64,000 nt of DNA from Terriglobus albidus (lineage in GTDB: Bacteria > Acidobacteriota > Terriglobia > Terriglobales > Acidobacteriaceae). This document shows positions 16,506 through 26,396 of this stretch, one piece after another (within the stretch, counting starts at the first letter, position 1; every line of letters starts with the position of its first letter). The notes under the pieces were generated by a model that saw nothing but the letters and a program-made list of their open reading frames with translations, did no database searches and had not been told where the DNA came from. Where the stretch lies: contig NZ_JAGTAS010000056.1 of assembly GCF_025685425.1 (NCBI RefSeq), positions 304,938 to 368,937 of the forward strand. The letters run 5' to 3'. Both the position numbers and the translations under genes were made by a program.

Positions 16506-17971
16506 GACGCACCGCACCTAAAACCCTTCGCCCTTCAGATACCCGCGCTCTGGTCGCAGTTGACCTCGGCGCGGGTAGCTGCAGGGTTTCTCTGCTTCGG
16601 TGGGTTGAGAATAAGCCGCAGATCTCGCTGGTGCATCGCTTCGCCAATGCGCCGCGTGAGATCAATGGGGGTCTGTTCTGGGATCTCACAATGATCACCG
16701 AGGGACTTGAGGCGGGTTTGCGCAAAGCGGCCGAGATCGCGACCGAGGGTGTCCGCGCGATTGCTGTGGATGGCTGGGCCGTCGACTACGTGCGCATAGA
16801 CACGTCAGGTAATCCCCTTGGAGATCCGTATTGTTATCGCGATGAGCGGACGATCAAGTCCGAGAAGTCTGTGCATCGCCGCTGCAGTCCTGACCGCATG
16901 CGTGAGCTGACAGGTATCCAGCTCATTCGCATTAACACTCTCTATCAGCTCCATGCCGATCAACTGGCCGGCGTTCCTGAAGGCGACCAGTGGATGAATC
17001 TGCCGGAGTACTTCCTCTCACGATGGGGAGGAGCTCGTGTAGCTGAGTTGACCAACGCCACGCACACGCAACTGGTAGAGCTGTACCGTCCGCAGTGGTG
17101 CCATGAGATCTTCACCTCCGTCGGTCTCGATCTCGCTTCCGCGCCGAAGATTGTTCCTCCAGGATCGGATCTCGGCGAGGTACGCGGCCCACTTGCCGAA
17201 TTACCAGCCTTTAAGGGAACCAGGCTCATTGCTCCCGGATGCCATGACACCGCTTCAGCGATCGCGGGTATTCCTGCCTCCGGCCGTGACTGGGCTTACA
17301 TCAGCTCGGGAACATGGTCGCTGGTTGGTACGCTGCTGGAGCAGCCCCGCAACAGCGACGCCGTTAAGGCAGACAACTTTACTAACCTTGGAGCTGTGGG
17401 AAGCCGTATCTGCTTCCATAAGAACGTCAATGGCATGTGGCTTATCGAGCAATCCATGGCGTACTGGTCGGCCAAAGGTAAACCATGGAATATTGCGGAC
17501 CTGGTAAAGGCTGCCGAACAGATTGGCAAGCCGGATGCTCTGCTCGATGTGGATGATGAAGACCTGCTTTTGCCCGAGCGAATGCCGGAGCGCATCAATG
17601 CACAACGTGCGAAGAAAGGCTTGCCGGCCCTCGACACCTCATCGGCGGGTGCACCGGTCATCGCGAGTCTGATCTTCTACTCGCTCGCTGCGCGATATGC
17701 CAAGGTGCTGGATCGCATCTCGCTACACAGCGGCAAGAAGTTCAAGCGGCTGTATATCGTCGGCGGCGCCAGTCAGAATGAGTTTCTTAACCGTCTCACG
17801 GCGGAGGCTACTGGACTCGCCGTACATCGTGGTGCGGTCGAGAGCTCGACGATCGGCAACTTCGCTGTGCAGATGGCGTGCCTGGAAGGTATGGGAGACA
17901 AGGTCACAGGAGTCTTTGCCGAAAGCGTTGTCGACTGGGCCGGTCTCTTCTGCAATGCCGCTATGAAATAA
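16502..17971 (+). CDS. rhaB: Rhamnulokinase (FGGY family)
   Basis: RhaB phosphorylates L-rhamnulose with ATP to rhamnulose-1-phosphate, the substrate of the aldolase encoded just upstream. The 489 residues show the FGGY sugar-kinase layout: ALVAVDLGAGSCRVSLLRW at the start, AVDGWAVDYVRID, GCHDTASAIAGIPA, WAYISSGTWSLVG and the late RLYIVGGASQNEFLNRLTA nucleotide motif. The start is a TTG overlapping the aldolase TGA by four bases, so translation is probably coupled and dependent on the upstream gene. A terminator follows at 17992. No rhamnose isomerase or transporter is present in the window. Confidence 0.93.
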   Translation: MRRTAPKTLRPSDTRALVAVDLGAGSCRVSLLRWVENKPQISLVHRFANAPREINGGLFWDLTMITEGLEAGLRKAAEIATEGVRAIAVDGWAVDYVRIDTSGNPLGDPYCYRDERTIKSEKSVHRRCSPDRMRELTGIQLIRINTLYQLHADQLAGVPEGDQWMNLPEYFLSRWGGARVAELTNATHTQLVELYRPQWCHEIFTSVGLDLASAPKIVPPGSDLGEVRGPLAELPAFKGTRLIAPGCHDTASAIAGIPASGRDWAYISSGTWSLVGTLLEQPRNSDAVKADNFTNLGAVGSRICFHKNVNGMWLIEQSMAYWSAKGKPWNIADLVKAAEQIGKPDALLDVDDEDLLLPERMPERINAQRAKKGLPALDTSSAGAPVIASLIFYSLAARYAKVLDRISLHSGKKFKRLYIVGGASQNEFLNRLTAEATGLAVHRGAVESSTIGNFAVQMACLEGMGDKVTGVFAESVVDWAGLFCNAAMK

Positions 17972-17991
17972 CCATTCTCGCTACGACAGGT

Positions 17992-18016
17992 AGGCTGCCT
18001 CGATGGCGGCCTTTTT
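17992..18016 (+). terminator. Intrinsic terminator after rhaB
   Basis: An 8-bp stem (AGGCTGCC with GGCGGCCT, one G-T pair) with a five-base loop is followed directly by TTTTTC. It ends the two-gene rhamnose operon. Confidence 0.85.
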
Positions 18017-18342
18017 CTTCGCACAGAACCGATGGGGCCTCGTCACCGTATGAGGCAATCATGTCTCGAGCGTTCGCATGGATTCTGAACGGAAAGGAGC
18101 GCACGGTGGTCTGGAAGACGGCTCCAACCGCAGCTTCCGGATGTTTGCGGTGCGGGTTCGCGGTTCGGAAGAGACGGTTATCGTCACAAATCATCGTGGA
18201 ATAGACCAGCCTGCGATGGGAGATTTTGCAGACGCCGGCTTGAAATGGTTGTGTGAGGGCCAAAGCAGTTAGAAACGCGCTCCTATTAGTGCCTGACGAA
18301 ATTTATGTCGGGTACTTCCATGCGTGTGGTATACAGGTCGCC
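18017..18342. other. Region before the lectin-like gene; only doubtful small frames
   Basis: 326 bases. A 47-codon frame at 18061-18204 (+) has GAGG seven bases before its ATG, and a 64-codon frame at 18078-18272 overlaps it in another phase. Neither protein is recognised and each weakens the other, so no gene is called. The stretch is less GC-rich than its surroundings towards its right end. Confidence 0.4.
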
Positions 18343-18828
18343 ATGTCACTCTACATTGATAAGCCTTTCTTGCTCCTTTGCGGGGCAAGTAATCTTGCTG
18401 CCGTGGCCACAGACGCGTCGTCCCTTACGGTAGATACTGGGCCGGGTTCACCCACCATCTACAAAAAGTACTTGTGGAGGTTTGTTCCTTTTTTCAACGG
18501 GGAATCTGTTTTTAAGGGTTTCGGTATCCGCAGCGAACTCAATGGCAAATACATCTGCTGTAACTCAGGCATGCCGAATGGCGGAGGCGTGAGCCTTGTC
18601 GATGGATCACAGATTGATGAATGGGCAGGTTGGAATTTAGGGACACCAGTGTCGGGTCGAATGCCACGCTATCTTCCCTTTATCTCATCGCAAGCAGGCT
18701 CCTCTCCAATCTGTGTCATGACGCTCTACGGTGCAGGAGGCTGGGGACCGGGTACTCAGGTCATTACGTATCAGTGGGGAAGTGGCGAAAATCAGATTTG
18801 GTGGCCGGCGTTTCAGGACAGTATTTAG
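18343..18828 (+). CDS. Probable beta-trefoil (ricin-B-like) lectin domain protein
   Basis: A 161-residue protein without signal peptide or membrane segment. Three loosely repeated blocks resemble ricin-type beta-trefoil repeats: LWRFVPFFNGESVFKGFGI, RSELNGKYICCNSG, and at the end GTQVITYQWGSGENQIWWPA, which is close to the 'G-T-x-V-x-W-x-W-N-x-x-x-N-Q-x-W' repeat end. On this basis a carbohydrate-binding role is inferred; it is not proven. The ATG at 18343 was preferred over a GTG at 18253 because the protein then starts with the first trefoil strand. Base composition is AT-richer than neighbours, hinting at acquisition. It stands alone. Confidence 0.6.
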   Translation: MSLYIDKPFLLLCGASNLAAVATDASSLTVDTGPGSPTIYKKYLWRFVPFFNGESVFKGFGIRSELNGKYICCNSGMPNGGGVSLVDGSQIDEWAGWNLGTPVSGRMPRYLPFISSQAGSSPICVMTLYGAGGWGPGTQVITYQWGSGENQIWWPAFQDSI

Positions 18829-19055
18829 TCTCGTGAGCCTTAGGCATCAAAATCTCACGGCAGGTCAACGTCAGCATTCTGTAGTGCGTACCAATGGACA
18901 AGGGGAAACCTGGTGTGGGATGCCCCATCCCTTTTAGGCTCTTAGTTGTGGAAATCCTCTCGCGAAATGAGACGGTTCCTAACACGACAGCCATTTCCAG
19001 TTGCAAGCCATGCGCCCAAACGGGCATGGTGTATGGCGAGAGGTGATCTTCGTCG

Positions 19056-19985
19056 ATGCTCCGTTCCGCCCTTGTGAGTCTTGTCCTGTCTGCAGCGGCC
19101 GTCTCCATACACGCTCAAACCCCTCCTCCCGCCGTTGCCTATCCTCCAGGAGGTCCCGCAACTCCCACAACGGTTCCAGCCCCGATGTTGCTTTGGCCGA
19201 ATGGCGCCCCTGGAGCGCAAGGAGATGCTGATGAGGACAAACCCACCCTGACGGCCTTTATTCCTGCGCAAAACCCGACCAGGGCCGCAGTTGTTGTCGC
19301 TCCCGGCGGGGGATATACACACCTCGCGACTGAAAAAGAGGGAACCATGTTTGCGCAGTGGCTCAATGCGCAGGGAGTCGCGGCATTTGTACTCAAGTAC
19401 CGGCTCGGGCCGAAATATCACCATCCCATCGAGATTGGTGATGCACAGCGTGCGATTCGTACCGTGCGCGCACGTGCGGCAGAATGGGGCATCGATAAAG
19501 GAAAGGTCGGCATGATGGGATCGTCCGCCGGAGGCCACCTGGCGGCGTCTACCAGTGTGTTGTTCGACGATGGTCTTGCAACCGGTGACTCCATTGATCA
19601 TGAGAACAGCCGTCCGGACTTCGTCATTCTGTGCTACCCCGTCATTCGTCTGGACGCGCCATACATGCACTCCGGCTCGCGCAAGATGCTGCTTGGGGAG
19701 ACCCCGGACGATGCGCTGGTCGAGAAGATGTCGTTGACCGGCCTGGTGAACTCAAAGACACCGCCAACTTTCCTTTACACCACGACCGACGACAAGACCG
19801 TGCCGGTCATGAATAGTGTTCTGTGGTACGAGGCACTGGTAAAGGCCGGGATTCCAGTGGAGCTGCATGCCTTCCAGCACGGCTCGCACGGCAGCGGTCT
19901 TGCCCAGGCAGATCCGGCTCTTCGCGAGTGGCCAAACCTGTTGCTGCATTGGCTCCAGGCCAATGGATGGGCGGCGAAGCCATGA
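19056..19985 (+). CDS. Secreted alpha/beta-hydrolase, acetyl(xylan) esterase-like
   Basis: A 309-residue exported esterase. Residues 1-21 (MLRSALVSLVLSAAAVSIHA) form a signal peptide with an AHA-type cleavage site. The mature part is an alpha/beta-hydrolase of the BD-FAE/acetyl esterase group: VVVAPGGGYTHLATEKEG gives the oxyanion hole, GSSAGGHLA the nucleophile serine, and the late DDKTVP and HAFQHGSHGSG the acid and histidine. Related enzymes remove acetyl groups from plant polysaccharides, which would fit the pectin and rhamnose genes of this window, but the substrate cannot be read from sequence. The stop overlaps the next start (ATGA). Confidence 0.85.
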   Translation: MLRSALVSLVLSAAAVSIHAQTPPPAVAYPPGGPATPTTVPAPMLLWPNGAPGAQGDADEDKPTLTAFIPAQNPTRAAVVVAPGGGYTHLATEKEGTMFAQWLNAQGVAAFVLKYRLGPKYHHPIEIGDAQRAIRTVRARAAEWGIDKGKVGMMGSSAGGHLAASTSVLFDDGLATGDSIDHENSRPDFVILCYPVIRLDAPYMHSGSRKMLLGETPDDALVEKMSLTGLVNSKTPPTFLYTTTDDKTVPVMNSVLWYEALVKAGIPVELHAFQHGSHGSGLAQADPALREWPNLLLHWLQANGWAAKP

Positions 19986-20266
19986 CGGTCGAAGAGATGA
20001 TGGCAGGCAGGCCTGAGGGCCTGCCGCGAGCTCTGCGTGCCTTGTGGCACGATGCCCATGGTGACTGGAATGCGGCTCACGAGACGGCCCAGGTAGAAGA
20101 GTTTGGTGACTGCGCCTGGGTCCATGCCTACCTGCACCGCAAGGAAGGCGACGACGGGAACGCCGGTTACTGGTACCGCCGGGCAGGGAAGCCCGTCTTC
20201 CGGGGATCTCTCGAAGAGGAATGGCGGTCTATTGCCGAGTCTCTGCTGGCGTCGGAAATTGGATGA
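19982..20266 (+). CDS. Small conserved protein of unknown function
   Basis: A 94-residue soluble protein whose ATG overlaps the esterase stop codon, so the two are translationally coupled. The phrase WVHAYLHRKEGDDGNAGYWYRRAGKP is highly distinctive and, from memory, typical of a widespread uncharacterised bacterial family. The helical HDAHGDWNAAHETAQ part just before it resembles a short helical repeat. No catalytic motif is evident. The stop codon lies at the start of a 15-base sequence that also occurs at the end of the inverted-repeat element at 31538. Confidence 0.8.
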   Translation: MTVEEMMAGRPEGLPRALRALWHDAHGDWNAAHETAQVEEFGDCAWVHAYLHRKEGDDGNAGYWYRRAGKPVFRGSLEEEWRSIAESLLASEIG

Positions 20267-20287
20267 CACGCCCTGGAGAGAAAGCTT

Positions 20288-20315
20288 TTGTGGTGTCTTC
20301 ACAATTGTGTAAAGT
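20288..20315 (+). promoter_or_regulatory. Possible sigma-70 promoter of amtB with palindrome
   Basis: TTGTGG and TAAAGT are separated by 16 bases about 100 bases before the amtB start, and a 10-base palindrome CACAATTGTG lies between them. No sigma-54 (GG-N10-GC) site was found, although NtrC control is common for amtB-glnK in other bacteria. Confidence 0.35.
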
Positions 20316-20413
20316 AGAGCCATCCACGAAACATCTGCATGCTTTCGGTTGGCGTCAGCCCCGTTTGCAGAGCTTTCGGTAGCCCTTCGGGCCTTAGTAG
20401 AAGAACAGGTGAT

Positions 20414-22151
<1,738 letters not shown>

Positions 22152-22174
22152 CTCCTCCACAACATCCACCTCTC

Positions 22175-22214
22175 TTCGCTGTATGCTGGAGCTTCATACT
22201 CTGCATACAGCGAA
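22175..22214 (+). promoter_or_regulatory. Perfect 12-bp stem-loop ending on the glnD start codon
   Basis: Arms TTCGCTGTATGC (22175-22186) and GCATACAGCGAA (22203-22214) pair perfectly around a 16-base loop. The last base of the right arm is the A of the glnD ATG, and the right arm covers the place where its ribosome binding site should be. There is no T-run right after it, so translational control or a read-through attenuator between glnK and glnD is more likely than simple termination. Confidence 0.6.
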
Positions 22215-24835
22215 TGTCTTTTAAGTCACAGCCCGCAAGTAAGGTCACATCTCCGGTGCGCGAGATCTACGAGCATCAGATGGAGACAGTCCGGCAGGTC
22301 TTTGAGAAGTTGCCCGACGGTTCACGCATGGTTGCCGCCCGGTCGATTGCCGTCGACGAAGTTGTACGAGCGCTATGGCAATCCACCGGCCTTGGAGATG
22401 CGGCTGCGCTGATTGCGATCGGCGGCTACGGCCGTCAGGAGCTCTATCCCTGCTCGGATGTCGACCTGTTGGTGCTGCTGACTGACGCCAGGCCAACCAA
22501 AGCTCTGACCGATGGCGTGCGGACGCTCTCGCAGCAGATGTGGGACTGCGGTATTCGTCTGGCTCCGGTAACGCGGTCTCTGCTGGAATGCGAACGGTTC
22601 GACCCGACTAATGTCGAGTTTGCCATCGCCATGCTCGATCATCGTTTCCTTACGGGTAGCCAGGAACTTTACGCTACGCTCAGCGATAGGCTGTTGCCGC
22701 GTCTTCTGGCAAAGGAAAGTGCGGGACTTCTGGCCCAACTGCAGCAGATGACCGCGGAGCGCCATGCCCGTTATGGCAACACGCTCTTCCATCTCGAACC
22801 CAATATCAAGGAATGCCCGGGCGGCCTTCGTGATGCGCACGTCTGCGGCTGGTTGCCGCGGATCCTCAAGCTGGCGGCGGATGGCAAGGGGAAGCCCGTT
22901 CCTGAGTTCCCGATTGCAGACGATGCCGAGTTTTCTGAAGCGGTCGACTTTCTAAAGACCGTGCGGGCATACCTGCATTACCGTCATGACCGGGATGACA
23001 ATGTGCTGGACTGGCAGGCGCAGGATGGAGCCGCCTCCTCCCGCATCGGTCTCAGCGGGCGAGGGAAGGCGGATGCCGCTTACTGGATGCGGAACTATTT
23101 CCGCCATGCGCGCAGCATTGAGAGCCGTACGTTGCAACTGCTCGATGAGATTCCGCAGAAGAAGAGCCTCGCGGCGCTTGCATTGGGACTGAAGCCCGGC
23201 GGAAAACAGGCGCCCCACGGTTTTCGTGCGGAGCGCGGGATTATCTTTCTCGACAAAGCGGAAAAGGGAATGGATCCCGCGCATGAGATGGAGACCGTGC
23301 TCGCGATCTTTGAAGCGATCGCCGCTCAGGGCTTGCGCCTTAACCGTAATGCGGAGATGCGCCTCGCCGATGCGCTTCCGATGCTTTCTGCGAGCCTCGA
23401 AGATGGGCCCGCGTTGTGGAGGCACCTCAGTGCCATCCTGACCGGTCCCTTTGCCGGCCAGGCGCTGCGTACCATGCATGCCCTGGGCATCCTGGAGCTG
23501 ATGTTGCCTGAGTTTCATGGCATCGACGCTTTGGTGATTCGCGATGCCTACCACCGGTACACCGTCGACGAACATACTTTCCTGCTGATTGACACCCTGC
23601 ATGGCCTGCCGCGGGTTGTTGAGGGTCCACTGGCGGATTGGGCGAAGAAGTTCGGAATCATTCGCGATGAGATCGAGCACACGGCACTGCTGTATCTGGC
23701 AGCGCTGCTGCACGATACCGGCAAAGGACGAAGCGGTGACGACCATGCGGTCGAAAGTTCACGCATGGCGCAGAGCGTCTGCTCGCGTCTGGAGTTCGAT
23801 TCTCATGAAACCGGCCTGGTCCTGTCGCTCATCCAGAATCATCTGGAGATGTCGAATGCTCTCCGCCGCGACATCTTTGACCAGGAGACGGTACGCATCT
23901 TTGCCTCCAAGGTGCAGACACATGAGCAGCTCCGCATGTTGGTTGTTTTCACCTACGCCGACATCAATGCCGTCCATCCTGATGCCTTGACCCCATGGAA
24001 GGCCGAGAACCTGTGGCGGTTGTATATGGCAACCTCCAACTATCTGGATCGCAGCGTGGATGAAGACCGCGTGGACACGAAGATGGAGCGCGAGCTCGTC
24101 CGTCGTGTCACCGCACTGCAGCCATCCAAGGCCGAATCCATCCGCGAGTTTCTTGATGGCTTTCCCCAGCGTTACCTGCACACAAGAACTCCGGAGGAGA
24201 TCCGGGTGCACTTTCAGATGGCGGAAAAAGCTCAGGACGGTTCGATTCAGCTCAGTCTTCAGCAGAGCAGCGCTGACTGGGAGATAACGCTGATTGCCAA
24301 AGACCGTCCCATGCTCTTTGCGGCTATGACCGGCGCTCTCACAGGCTGGGGCATGAATATCGTGACTGCGGACGCTTTCTCTGACGCCAGCGGAATCGTC
24401 GTCGACAGCTTTCACTTCACCGATAGCTTCCGGACCCTGGAGCTCAATCCCAGCGAACGTGAGCCGTTCCTGGAAAGCGTACGAAAGGTAGCCGGCGGGG
24501 AGATTCCGCTGGCGAAGTTTCTTGCCGGGCGGCGCCGCACCAGGAGACGCGCCCCGCTCGTCACTGTAGAGACAACCGTCAGCTTCGATGACATCGCTTC
24601 TACGCACTGCACACTGCTGCAGGTGGTAGCCCAGGATGTCCCGGGCTTGCTTCATGCGCTCAGTGAGGCTCTGGCGGCGTTTGGCTGCAACATTGAGGTC
24701 GCATTGATCGATACCGAAGGTGATACCGCCATCGACGTGTTTTATCTAACGCACGAAGGGGGCAAACTCAGCCAGACCGATCAGGCCCGGCTGAAGGAAA
24801 CGTTGTTCAAGGCGGTCAGGGATAATGCGAGCTAG
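22214..24835 (+). CDS. glnD: [Protein-PII] uridylyltransferase / uridylyl-removing enzyme
   Basis: GlnD adds and removes UMP on P-II according to glutamine level. The 873 residues contain the nucleotidyltransferase motif GGYGRQELYPCSDVDLLVLL near 77-96, the HD hydrolase domain with LLHDTGKGRSGDDH near 501-514, and two C-terminal ACT domains starting about 695 and 798 (LLQVVAQDVPGLLHAL) that sense glutamine. This is the complete family layout. The gene follows glnK by 62 bases; its start codon is locked in a perfect stem-loop, and its end overlaps the next gene by 11 bases. Confidence 0.96.
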   Translation: MSFKSQPASKVTSPVREIYEHQMETVRQVFEKLPDGSRMVAARSIAVDEVVRALWQSTGLGDAAALIAIGGYGRQELYPCSDVDLLVLLTDARPTKALTDGVRTLSQQMWDCGIRLAPVTRSLLECERFDPTNVEFAIAMLDHRFLTGSQELYATLSDRLLPRLLAKESAGLLAQLQQMTAERHARYGNTLFHLEPNIKECPGGLRDAHVCGWLPRILKLAADGKGKPVPEFPIADDAEFSEAVDFLKTVRAYLHYRHDRDDNVLDWQAQDGAASSRIGLSGRGKADAAYWMRNYFRHARSIESRTLQLLDEIPQKKSLAALALGLKPGGKQAPHGFRAERGIIFLDKAEKGMDPAHEMETVLAIFEAIAAQGLRLNRNAEMRLADALPMLSASLEDGPALWRHLSAILTGPFAGQALRTMHALGILELMLPEFHGIDALVIRDAYHRYTVDEHTFLLIDTLHGLPRVVEGPLADWAKKFGIIRDEIEHTALLYLAALLHDTGKGRSGDDHAVESSRMAQSVCSRLEFDSHETGLVLSLIQNHLEMSNALRRDIFDQETVRIFASKVQTHEQLRMLVVFTYADINAVHPDALTPWKAENLWRLYMATSNYLDRSVDEDRVDTKMERELVRRVTALQPSKAESIREFLDGFPQRYLHTRTPEEIRVHFQMAEKAQDGSIQLSLQQSSADWEITLIAKDRPMLFAAMTGALTGWGMNIVTADAFSDASGIVVDSFHFTDSFRTLELNPSEREPFLESVRKVAGGEIPLAKFLAGRRRTRRRAPLVTVETTVSFDDIASTHCTLLQVVAQDVPGLLHALSEALAAFGCNIEVALIDTEGDTAIDVFYLTHEGGKLSQTDQARLKETLFKAVRDNAS

Positions 24836-25505
24836 GGCCCTCAGTACCCTTGCGCTGTTTTGCATTTCGTTAACAGCCTGGGGGCAGAACCAGCAGTGCA
24901 CGGTCTCGAGCTTCGAGGGTGAGGTTTCATATGGCCAGAGCTATCACCATGCGATCAACAGTAATCTGGAGCTCGTACTCGACCCTTTACCTTCTGGATG
25001 GCTATTGCGTGTGCTGCCGGCGGGCAAACCTCGTCCGCAGCATGATTATGCCGAACTTGCAACCCCTCCGTATCAGTCGGTGACGCCATTGGCGATTTCG
25101 ACGGACTACAGCTTTCGCGCACAGGATGCGATCGCGTGGAATCCGCGCAACTTCCGTTTTGTGGCAGCGTCTGATGCTTTCAACAGGCTCATGGTGGCTT
25201 ATAACAATTACATCGGGGCTCAGGATCCTGTCTCACGGCGTTCGGCAGAAGGGCGGTTGACCTCCCTGGTGCAGCAGACGCAGTCGGGGGAACTCCGTAT
25301 TCTGGACGCCAGGATCGTCGCTGGCACGGCAGATCAGGCAGGCTCGGCGGCAATGGTCGCTTCGCACCTCAGTGAAACCGCCCATTCAGTAGTACCGACA
25401 CACGGTGAACTGATTTCCCCCCTGGGGCGCATTACATGGTTTCGATTCCGAATATCGCTCAGGTTGCCGGAAAAGAACACAGGAAATACGGTGTTCTGCA
25501 GATAA
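24825..25505 (+). CDS. Secreted protein of unknown function
   Basis: A 226-residue protein whose ATG lies inside the 3' end of glnD (11-base overlap). Residues 1-20 (MRARALSTLALFCISLTAWG) are a signal peptide, probably cut before QNQQC. The mature part has no motif I recognise. It contains two aromatic-rich beta-like stretches (DPLPSGWLLRVLPAG; YSFRAQDAIAWNPRNFRF) and could be a small periplasmic beta-sandwich domain. Linkage to glnD may reflect only shared transcription. The C-terminus (LPEKNTGNTVFCR) looks unstructured. Confidence 0.75.
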   Translation: MRARALSTLALFCISLTAWGQNQQCTVSSFEGEVSYGQSYHHAINSNLELVLDPLPSGWLLRVLPAGKPRPQHDYAELATPPYQSVTPLAISTDYSFRAQDAIAWNPRNFRFVAASDAFNRLMVAYNNYIGAQDPVSRRSAEGRLTSLVQQTQSGELRILDARIVAGTADQAGSAAMVASHLSETAHSVVPTHGELISPLGRITWFRFRISLRLPEKNTGNTVFCR

Positions 25506-25600
25506 AACAGGCAACATCTCAGGTTCCACAGGCATCATGACAGATAGGGGAGATTCTGGCTTGTTCCACATCCGCGTAATCCGTTCGATATATTGAGAGT

Positions 25601-26218
25601 ATGAGCACTCCGGCGCAGGAAACCACGAGCAATGGCCGCCCGATGAATGGGCCCGAAAAGAATGACCGTTATCTCTTTGGCAATTTGGACAGCTTTGGCA
25701 AGAATCGCGAAAAGCTGGAAGAGGTGTCCTGGGGCTACGATCAGCCAGAAGGCGTCGTTTTGGCCTCTATGGATGCGGCCATTAATTGGGTTCGAAAGAA
25801 TTCGGTATGGCCTATGACTTTCGGCCTGGCTTGCTGTGCGATCGAGATGATGTCGATGGGGGGCTCGCGGTACGATATCGCGCGTTTTGGCGCTGAGGTC
25901 TTCCGGCCTTCGCCCCGGCAAAGCGATTTGATGGTGATCGCAGGCCGCGTGTCACAGAAGATGGCTCCTGTGATCCGCCGCTTATATGAGCAGATGCCGG
26001 AGCCGAAGTGGGTTATTTCGATGGGCGCCTGCGCAACCTCGGGAGGCGTCTTTAATAACTATGCACTGATGCAGGGCGTAAACCAGGTTATTCCGGTCGA
26101 CGTCTACGTGCCAGGGTGCCCGCCCCGTCCAGAACAGCTCATCTATGCCATTACCTTATTGCAGGAAAAGATTCAAAAGGAGAGGGGAACGTTGAAGAAA
26201 GCGTTGAACCTTGCCTGA
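25601..26218 (+). CDS. nuoB: NADH-quinone oxidoreductase subunit B
   Basis: NuoB holds cluster N2 of complex I, the last Fe-S centre before quinone. The 205 residues contain all four cluster cysteines: the CC pair in [12 protein letters not shown], the one in [10 protein letters not shown], and the one in [15 protein letters not shown]. The N-terminus carries about 35 extra polar residues. No other nuo gene is adjacent on either side, which is unusual because nuoB normally sits in a nuoA-N operon. The gene may be a stand-alone copy or belong to a split complex I; the window cannot tell which. Confidence 0.95.
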   Translation: MSTPAQETTSNGRPMNGPEKNDRYLFGNLDSFGKNREKLEEVSWGYDQPEGVVLASMDAAINWVRKNSVWPMTFGLACCAIEMMSMGGSRYDIARFGAEVFRPSPRQSDLMVIAGRVSQKMAPVIRRLYEQMPEPKWVISMGACATSGGVFNNYALMQGVNQVIPVDVYVPGCPPRPEQLIYAITLLQEKIQKERGTLKKALNLA

Positions 26219-26396
26219 GAAACTCGTTTCATGGGGTAAAAATACCGTAAAACGGGGTAGTAAGTTGAGTACCGCCCGGAATTTGTAGCTGAACCTGAAA
26301 CACAGGTGCGCTACACTTTTGGGGAATTCGTAAGCCACTGAGTCTGTAAGCATTTGAGCTCAGAGCACAACATGTAAGTATTCGCGGAGGAAATAA

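Noticed and set aside
20339..20413. Sigma-54 promoter and longer start for amtB
   Set aside because: The best candidate (TGGCGT...TTTGC) has the wrong spacing, and the 25 extra residues are not Amt-like.
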